Assembly (NCBI GenBank): GCA_964351025.1
Contig: CAYGLV010000055.1
Span: 1-16,414 of the forward strand
Direction of reading: 5' to 3'
Source of the DNA: CAYGLV01 sp964351025
GTDB taxonomy: Bacteria; Actinomycetota; Thermoleophilia; Gaiellales; Gaiellaceae
DNA: 16,414 bases
Position 1 is the first letter of the stretch, and each line of letters begins with the position of its first letter. The notes under the pieces are model-generated. The model was given only the letters and a program-made list of their open reading frames with translations. It did not search any database and was not told where the DNA came from. Shown here one piece after another: positions 11,909-16,414 of this stretch. A program made the position numbers and the translations under genes.

Positions 11909-14659
11909 CTACTCCTCGGCGAGCACGGCAGGTGGCGTGAGCCGTCGAATCTGCATCAGCGGCGCGATCGAAGCGGCGAAGCCGACGAAGATCCCACCGA
12001 TGAGGGCGAGCAGTCCCACGAGCGCGAGCGGCCCAGCGGGCACGGCCAGCGCGAGCGTTCCGACCAGGAAGGCGAGCATGGCACCGAGTCCTCCGCCGAG
12101 CAGGCCAAGCGCGAGCCCTTCGAGCGCGACGAGCCGGCGCAGTTGCGCCTCGGTCCAGCCGAACGTGCGTAGGGTGACGATCTCGGCTGCGCGCTCGCGC
12201 AGGTTGAGGAAGAGCACGTCGGCGATGGAGAGGCCGGCAAGCGCGATCGTGACGGCGACTGCGAGGTAGTCGACGCCTTTGATGCGGACGAGGATCGCAT
12301 GCCCGAGCAGCGTGTCGACCAGCGTGCCCTTGAAGGCCTGATTGACGCCGAGCAGGAGCGCGAGCGCACCGACACCGACGAGGAGTCCCAGGACGCCGAC
12401 GAGTGTGCGGGAAGGCAGCCGGCGCAGGTTGGCGGCGGCCATCGTCGTGAGGCTGCGGACGCGGCGGCGCCGGACGTCGCCGGCGATCTGTGGCCTGACG
12501 GCGTCGAGCGGAACGCTCCGGGCGGCGGCGCGCGCGGGAAGCACACCGGCAAGCACGGTGAGCGAGACGGCGACCGGGAGCACGAGCAGGCTGCGGGCAA
12601 GCGGCATCTCGAGCGAGAAAGCGACCGTTGCGCCGGCGGCGATGAGCGTACCGAGCATTCCGGCGACCAGCCCGAGCAAGGCGAGCTCGCCGAGCAGCGC
12701 CGTGAAGATCGCCTGCTGCGGCCAACCCAGGCAGAGGAGCGTGCCGATCTCGCGGCGGCGGGAGCGCACTGCGGCGAAGGCGCCGTTGGCGACGAAGAAG
12801 GCGCAGATGACGAGGATCAGCGCGAACAGCGCCATGCTCTTCTTGTCGACGGCGCGCAGGAACGCGATCGACACGCCCTTCTTCACCCAGCCCTCCTCCA
12901 GCTTCAGTGCCGGCCGACCGAACTTGCCGGCGGGCAGATCGACAAGCAACGTGCGCGGCGAGGAGCCGGCGGTGATGTCCACGTCCAGGCCGGTGCTGTC
13001 GCGGATCGCCAGCGCGACCGCCTTGATTCGCTCCTGGCTCAACGCATCCGCGCCCGTGACGCCTTTCACCCGCACACGGATCACGCTGATCGGCGCCTTC
13101 GCCTTCCGGCCCGCACCCTTGAAGAACACCGGGTTCAGGAACGGCTTCATCCCCTCCAGCGTCGTCAGCAGGAGCGGCGGCTGCTGCACGTAGTCGCCGA
13201 GGTTCTGCGTCGGAAGCAGCGGCTTGCCGCCAAGCGCCCGCCTGCTCGCCTCGTCCGCGGGCTTCAGCTCCGGCGGGTAGTACGTCTCCAGCGGCACCCG
13301 TGACAGCTCACTGAATCCCGGGAGCTTCGCCGGGTCATATCGACCGACGATGCGGAAGAAGGGCGTTCGCACGACGTTGCCCTGCCCGCGTACGTTGGAA
13401 CCCGAGTGGCCCCGGAGCCGGCGAAACTGAATGTCCTGGTTGTCCGACGGAGCCGCGAGATAGCCGTTCTGGAAGAACGGGCTCTTCCAGACGTCGATCG
13501 AGTTCCGAACCGGGAGAGGTCGGAGCGCTCGGTCCGGCGATCGACCCGCGTAACGCGTCTCGCTGGGCTCCCAGAAGATAAAGCTCTTGAGATCGTTGCG
13601 GCGTGTCATCTCTTGGTAGATCGAGTCGACGCGGACCCGCCGCTGCGCGACGACGGTGCCTCGCAGGCGATTGAGAAACGCATAGCTCTCGTTCGAACCG
13701 AGGATGCGCGGCACATCGACCGGCGACGGCGCCCGCAGCCGCTCGATGTCGACGCGGAGGGCGTCGTCGACGAAGGTCTTGCTGCTGGCGATCACCGGGA
13801 TGTAGCGCCAGTCGCCCCCAAAGCCGCTTGGGAGGAGACGCGCCTCGTCACCGGAGTTGAGATAGCGACCGGAAACGATTGTGCCGTCGAGGTCCACGAG
13901 CCTCGCCTCCTGCTCGGGATCGATCGCCGAGACGAGGAGCGGGAACCAAATCTCGTAGGCTGCGCCGACCGCAAGTGCCGGGTTGAAGTTAGGGTTGGGT
14001 TGGTCCGAGCCCTTTCCAGGCGAAAGCCGCGAGAAGAACCACAGCCCGTCGTTGTTGGCGAACGGGCCCTCCTCATACGGGCGGCTGCCATAGAAACTCT
14101 TGTTGAAGAGCAGCCGCTCACCGTTCTTGGCGAGCTCCGCCGTCCCTCCGGCTCCGTAGTCGAATACCCCTCTGCGTGTGTAGTAGACGTACTGCGACGG
14201 TGCCGGGTAGCGAGATGCGCCCCCCTGAGCGACCCAGCTGAGACGGAGGCGATAGAGCTGAACCGGGTCGCCGTTGAGCTCGTCCGTGACAGGCAGCCGG
14301 ATCGTGCCGGAGAGCATCACGTAGCCGACATTGGCGACGGGAGCAGCTACGTCCACCCCCTGAATCTGCTTGATCCGCTGGTACTGGGCCAGCGTGATGC
14401 CACCGAAGATCCCGCTCAGGTAATTGTCGCGCACGAGGCCGGCCTGCCGCTCGAGCCGGGTGAACGATCCGCGAGGACGAACGAGGATGTCGTAGGCGTT
14501 CCGGAAGTTGCTCTCGACCGAGCCACGCACGCGCAAGTCGCTCGTCGTCGCGGCCGACGAGAGCAGCACGAAGCTCACAGAGGCGACGAGCAGCGCGCCG
14601 CCAAGCGCGGCCGTGCGCGCTCGCCGGTGGCGAAGCTGTGACTGGAGAAACCTCAGCAT
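11909..14659 (-). CDS. FtsX/MacB-type ABC permease with very large extracytoplasmic domain
   Basis: This 916-aa membrane protein begins MLRFLQSQLRHRRARTAALGG with one membrane helix (about 20-38). An unusually large extracytoplasmic region of about 570 residues follows, and then a C-terminal membrane part from about 609. The C-terminal part has two FtsX cores, with RSRRREIGTLLCLGWPQQAIF in the first and LRERAAEIVTLRTFGWTEAQL in the second; these (R)E(I/A)xxLRxxGW loops are the coupling elements of FtsX-fold permeases. It ends IRRLTPPAVLAEE, also typical. ATG 14659 is preferred over GTG 14704 because the latter lies in a strong hairpin. It is the last gene of the minus-strand operon after the Cys-rich protein. 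The ATPase partner is probably the one at 10193 on the opposite strand. Confidence 0.88.
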   Translation of the reverse strand: MLRFLQSQLRHRRARTAALGGALLVASVSFVLLSSAATTSDLRVRGSVESNFRNAYDILVRPRGSFTRLERQAGLVRDNYLSGIFGGITLAQYQRIKQIQGVDVAAPVANVGYVMLSGTIRLPVTDELNGDPVQLYRLRLSWVAQGGASRYPAPSQYVYYTRRGVFDYGAGGTAELAKNGERLLFNKSFYGSRPYEEGPFANNDGLWFFSRLSPGKGSDQPNPNFNPALAVGAAYEIWFPLLVSAIDPEQEARLVDLDGTIVSGRYLNSGDEARLLPSGFGGDWRYIPVIASSKTFVDDALRVDIERLRAPSPVDVPRILGSNESYAFLNRLRGTVVAQRRVRVDSIYQEMTRRNDLKSFIFWEPSETRYAGRSPDRALRPLPVRNSIDVWKSPFFQNGYLAAPSDNQDIQFRRLRGHSGSNVRGQGNVVRTPFFRIVGRYDPAKLPGFSELSRVPLETYYPPELKPADEASRRALGGKPLLPTQNLGDYVQQPPLLLTTLEGMKPFLNPVFFKGAGRKAKAPISVIRVRVKGVTGADALSQERIKAVALAIRDSTGLDVDITAGSSPRTLLVDLPAGKFGRPALKLEEGWVKKGVSIAFLRAVDKKSMALFALILVICAFFVANGAFAAVRSRRREIGTLLCLGWPQQAIFTALLGELALLGLVAGMLGTLIAAGATVAFSLEMPLARSLLVLPVAVSLTVLAGVLPARAAARSVPLDAVRPQIAGDVRRRRVRSLTTMAAANLRRLPSRTLVGVLGLLVGVGALALLLGVNQAFKGTLVDTLLGHAILVRIKGVDYLAVAVTIALAGLSIADVLFLNLRERAAEIVTLRTFGWTEAQLRRLVALEGLALGLLGGGLGAMLAFLVGTLALAVPAGPLALVGLLALIGGIFVGFAASIAPLMQIRRLTPPAVLAEE

Positions 14660-14683
14660 GAAGAGGAAGCGATCGGCGTTTCG

Positions 14684-14713
14684 GCCGAGCGGGTGGACGC
14701 CCACCCGCTCGGC
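14684..14713. terminator. Strong 13-bp hairpin between the Cys-rich gene and the permease
   Basis: GCCGAGCGGGTGG (14684-14696) pairs perfectly with CCACCCGCTCGGC (14701-14713) around a four-base loop (ACGC). It lies on the minus-strand transcript after the Cys-rich gene stop and before the permease ATG. No U-run follows, so it may be a partial terminator or an mRNA-stabilising/attenuating hairpin that keeps permease output below that of the upstream gene. Confidence 0.55.
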
Positions 14714-14745
14714 TCAACTGACGAGCCGCAGAACTGCATCGACTG

Positions 14746-15009
14746 CTAGCCGCAAGGACACGTGCTGTTGAAGCAGGTTCCCAGATCCGGCAGGCACTTG
14801 CAGCAGTTGTTGCCACAGCCGTCGCAAGTGTATGGCACCGATCCCGGAGGGCACGACGGGCAGCTCGAGTCCTTGCAGCACCGTCCGCTCTGCGCCTTCG
14901 CCGAAGCCGGCATGAGAGCGACGCCGAGACCCACCGCGGCGAAAGTTCCGAGGCGGCGGAGGAAGCTGTTGCGACTTGAGCGTCCCTCGTCCGCGATCGT
15001 CTGTTCCAT
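14746..15009 (-). CDS. Exported 12-cysteine small protein, probable MauD/MauE-matured substrate
   Basis: This 87-aa protein has a Tat-like or long Sec leader: SSRNSFLRRL (variant twin-arginine motif, residues 11-20), a hydrophobic stretch 21-33 and an Ala-x-Ala type cleavage site near 37-39. The mature part of about 48 residues holds 12 cysteines (44, 45, 50, 53, 62, 65, 69, 70, 72, 79, 84, 86), including two CC pairs and two CxxC pairs, with no tryptophan. Twelve cysteines could form six disulfides, as in the methylamine dehydrogenase light chain, or bind metals. The ribosome site is very strong: AAGGAGG four bases before the ATG, overlapping the stop codon of the thioredoxin-like gene. This implies high expression. 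I do not recognise the family. Confidence 0.8.
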   Translation of the reverse strand: MEQTIADEGRSSRNSFLRRLGTFAAVGLGVALMPASAKAQSGRCCKDSSCPSCPPGSVPYTCDGCGNNCCKCLPDLGTCFNSTCPCG

Positions 15010-15020
15010 CTCTCCTCCTT
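15010..15020 (-). promoter_or_regulatory. Strong ribosome binding site of the Cys-rich gene
   Basis: On the minus strand TAAGGAGGAGAG precedes ATG 15009; AAGGAGG lies four bases from the ATG and overlaps the TAA stop of the upstream gene. It is the best Shine-Dalgarno sequence at any gene start in this window, where most starts have weak or no sites. Confidence 0.75.
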
Positions 15021-15606
15021 AGGCGACTTGAACGACTTCGGATCTCATTGGCGTGGCATCACCTCCTTTCTGAAGCGCCCGGATCAACCGCTCAAGGTCA
15101 GCTGCAGCTGCCGGGATGAGGGTGTCCACGATCACGCCACCTTCAGCGACCGCGAATGCTTGCGGCGTACCCCCACTTCGGAAAGCCGCAGCGACCGAGC
15201 CGTCACGCTCGAAGAGCGTCGTGACCTCCGGCGGCAGCACGAGCTCGCGCGCAGCCGGTGTGTCGTCGAGAATGGCGATGATGGGAATCTCGCTCTGCGC
15301 GAGACCGCCGAGCCTGCCCAGCAGATGACGACAGGGGTCGCATCCCGAGTGCAGCAGAACGTACGCCGCTGATGACGCGAAGAGCTCGTCGCTGCCGATG
15401 TTGCGACCTGCGACGTCGAAGACTTGGAACGGCTCGATCTGCATCCCGGCGCGTGCGGCGCCGAGGTTGATCTGTCCCGATGTGACAGCGAGCTCGGCTC
15501 GCTCAAGGACCGCCGTCACGCGGCGTAGGAAACCGAGCACGATGACCGCGATGGCCGTGACGACCATCCACAGGGAAACGAACGCGGCGATCCACCAGGC
15601 GCTCAA
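15019..15606 (-). CDS. MauD-like membrane-anchored thioredoxin-fold protein
   Basis: This 195-aa protein has one N-terminal membrane helix (about 5-27), a short linker and a periplasm-facing thioredoxin domain. The active site is SGCDPCRHLLG (Cys89-x-x-Cys92) and the cis-proline loop is GGTPQAFAV (Pro148). The pattern of anchor, a substitute for GxxxPxF (MQIEPFQVFDVAG), CxPC and SGGTPQ matches MauD/TlpA-like proteins, which guide disulfide formation or prevent wrong disulfides in exported Cys-rich proteins. The start is TTG 15606, whose A/TGA overlap with the MauE-like stop (TTGA) and upstream GGGAG indicate translational coupling. The last 15 residues contain, at DNA level, a near-perfect anti-16S sequence. 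Its direct downstream neighbour is the 12-cysteine protein, its likely client. Confidence 0.88.
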   Translation of the reverse strand: MSAWWIAAFVSLWMVVTAIAVIVLGFLRRVTAVLERAELAVTSGQINLGAARAGMQIEPFQVFDVAGRNIGSDELFASSAAYVLLHSGCDPCRHLLGRLGGLAQSEIPIIAILDDTPAARELVLPPEVTTLFERDGSVAAAFRSGGTPQAFAVAEGGVIVDTLIPAAAADLERLIRALQKGGDATPMRSEVVQVA

Positions 15607-16262
15607 ACGTGGCTCCCTTCGCCTAACGGGAGTGAGGCGAGCCGCCGCAGGCGAAGGCTGAGTTGCACGAGCGCAAGGCCCGCCAGAGCTGCCGTCGATG
15701 CGATGAACAACGCGAGTGCAGCGGAGGCTGACAGGCCGGCGTCGTCGGCGAAGAAGATGGCGTCGAGCGCAAGGGCACGGGGTTCCTGCCAGGCGAGCGT
15801 GAGAGCGAGTGCGAGCAGCCCCAGGTTGCGTCCGACGGTCAGCCAGGTGATGCGCTGCGGGGAGACGTGGCTGAAGCAGCCGCAGTCGATCTCGCGGCCT
15901 TGCAGCAGCGCGGTAGACACGGCGATCGTGAACACCGCGAGCATGAGAGCAACGAGGCTGGCGACTATTTGCAGACCGAGACCAAAGAGGAGTGCGCCTC
16001 CTGCGAGAACCTCCGCAGCAGGAAGCAGTTCTGCGACGGGCTTGACGAGGCCGCGGGGCAGCAGGCGGTACCGCTCGATCGCATCCGCGAACTCGCGCCG
16101 GCGCGGAAGCTTCGAAAGCCCGGCGAGCAGAAAGAGACTACCGAGGACGAAGCGAGCGATCAGAGCTGTTGGTTCCGTGACTTTCCCCTCACCGCCGCAG
16201 ATCGCTACTCGGCGGCAGGATAAATCGTCACAATGTAGAAAGCAAGTGCTTCTCCGAAACAT
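15603..16262 (-). CDS. MauE/DoxX-like redox-associated membrane protein
   Basis: The frame shows a DoxX/MauE four-helix membrane protein: ALIARFVLGSLFLLAGLSKL (first helix), RYRLLPRGLVKPVAELLPAAEVLAGGALL, a third helix, then EIDCGCFSH (the Cys-x-Cys at 127-129) and ITWLTVGRNLGLLALALTL. The CGCF and WxxxxRNL pattern is typical of MauE, partner of MauD in methylamine dehydrogenase small-subunit maturation. The only canonical in-frame start is ATG 16262. However, the first 27 codons use AGA, TTA, CTA, GTA and TGT codons foreign to the gene, and they contain the promoter and palindrome. GAGGGG (16185-16190) just before GTC-ACG at 16181-16176 suggests that translation really begins there at a non-standard codon, or that a base is miscalled. 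The start is therefore uncertain. Confidence 0.8.
   Translation of the reverse strand: MFRRSTCFLHCDDLSCRRVAICGGEGKVTEPTALIARFVLGSLFLLAGLSKLPRRREFADAIERYRLLPRGLVKPVAELLPAAEVLAGGALLFGLGLQIVASLVALMLAVFTIAVSTALLQGREIDCGCFSHVSPQRITWLTVGRNLGLLALALTLAWQEPRALALDAIFFADDAGLSASAALALFIASTAALAGLALVQLSLRLRRLASLPLGEGSHV
16217..16245 (-). promoter_or_regulatory. Promoter of the MauE-MauD-Cys-rich-permease operon (-35 TTGCTT, 17 bp, -10 TATCCT)
   Basis: On the minus strand TTGCTT (16240-16245) and TATCCT (16217-16222) are 17 bp apart, with an expected start near 16210. That leaves a leader of about 30 bases carrying GAGGGG before the conserved MauE-like sequence. The arrangement mirrors the ABC-ATPase promoter at the other end of the locus. 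Confidence 0.5.
16220..16238. promoter_or_regulatory. Candidate PadR operator, copy 2
   Basis: On the minus strand the site reads CTACATTGTGACGATTTAT. Compared with CTACATTGCGACAATCTAT (reverse strand of 10145-10163), 16 of 19 bases agree. Like copy 1 it fills the promoter spacer and overlaps three bases of the -10 box. The first eight bases are identical in both copies. Confidence 0.55.
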
Positions 16263-16286
16263 CTGCTCGGAGGAGTTGTCGACGGG

Positions 16287-16414
16287 TCAGGCGACGGGCG
16301 CCGGCGCCCGCTCGAAGACGAGCTCGCCCTCGCGGGCATCCACGCGCACTGTGTCGCCGTCGGAGAACTCCCCCCCGAGCAGCTTCAGCGCGAGCGGGTT
16401 CTCGACGAGCCGCT
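16287..16414 (-). CDS. clpB: ATP-dependent chaperone ClpB, C-terminal end
   Basis: The last 41 codons of a gene entering from the right edge read RLVENPLALKLLGGEFSDGD, then TVRVDAREGELVFE and a short Ala/Pro end. The (R)L(I/V)xNPLAxxLLxGEFxxGDTVxVD pattern is the closing beta-hairpin of the ClpB C-terminal domain, where the second AAA+ ATPase module ends. ClpB is a hexameric disaggregase working with DnaK. The related ClpC/ClpA ends are similar but less close. The stop lies 24 bp before the upstream-most possible MauE-like start, and the spacing of promoter elements suggests the next operon has its own start. Confidence 0.8.
   Translation of the reverse strand, partial: RLVENPLALKLLGGEFSDGDTVRVDAREGELVFERAPAPVA

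Noticed and set aside
12299..14641. Two long plus-strand frames opposite the permease
   Set aside because: Arg/Glu/Asp-rich shadows of the permease gene; no recognisable domain.
14660..14704. GTG 14704 as the permease start
   Set aside because: The codon lies inside the 13-bp hairpin, has no ribosome site, and the added 15 residues are not typical of FtsX N-termini; ATG 14659 directly precedes the basic residues and first membrane helix.

Overview
The window is a very GC-rich stretch of a bacterial chromosome. It has dense genes, many GTG/TTG starts and several start codons sitting just downstream of TANNNT boxes. Gene content (LytR-CpsA-Psr protein, ROK kinase, GlsB/YeaQ-type membrane protein, FmdB zinc ribbon, a futalosine-hydrolase-like protein, ClpB) suits an actinobacterial-type, Gram-positive lineage. 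A Thermoleophilia-like organism is my best guess, but that is inference and not proven by any single gene. I see no rRNA, tRNA, CRISPR array, transposase or phage gene.

Region 1 (1-4004): the 5' part of a ROK-family sugar kinase (minus) diverges from an LCP cell-wall ligase, followed by a small membrane protein, an FmdB-type zinc ribbon (minus), a multi-pass GT39-like glycosyltransferase and a tiny membrane-anchored protein (minus). Region 2 (4019-6898): a pseudouridine catabolism operon made of a PfkB kinase (psuK-like), pseudouridine-5'-phosphate glycosidase (psuG) and an enolase-superfamily protein joined to psuG by an ATGA overlap. Between psuK and psuG lies a highly structured element of about 170 bp, flanked by a 13-bp direct repeat. 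Removing it restores a 4-nt psuK/psuG overlap. Region 3 (6926-9458): a secreted protein with a Cys-framed acidic motif, a polytopic membrane protein, a short futalosine-hydrolase-like protein and a divergent cupin.

Region 4 (9518-16262) is the most interesting part. A PadR regulator diverges from an operon of an ABC ATPase and a secreted TolB-like beta-propeller. Facing it is an operon on the other strand: a MauE/DoxX-like membrane protein, a MauD-like membrane-anchored thioredoxin, an 87-aa exported protein with 12 cysteines in its last 44 residues, and a 916-aa FtsX/MacB-type permease with a very large extracytoplasmic domain. The promoters at the two outer ends carry nearly the same 19-bp imperfect palindrome (16/19 identical), in each case filling the -35/-10 spacer. 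This suggests that the two convergent operons form one co-regulated system. In methylamine dehydrogenase maturation, MauD and MauE are needed for a small subunit with 12 cysteines in six disulfides. Here the same maturation pair accompanies a different Cys-rich protein that has no tryptophan, so a tryptophan-derived quinone cofactor is excluded. My working hypothesis is an envelope thiol-maturation module coupled to an FtsX-type ABC machine; its function is unknown.

The window ends in the C-terminus of ClpB (minus).
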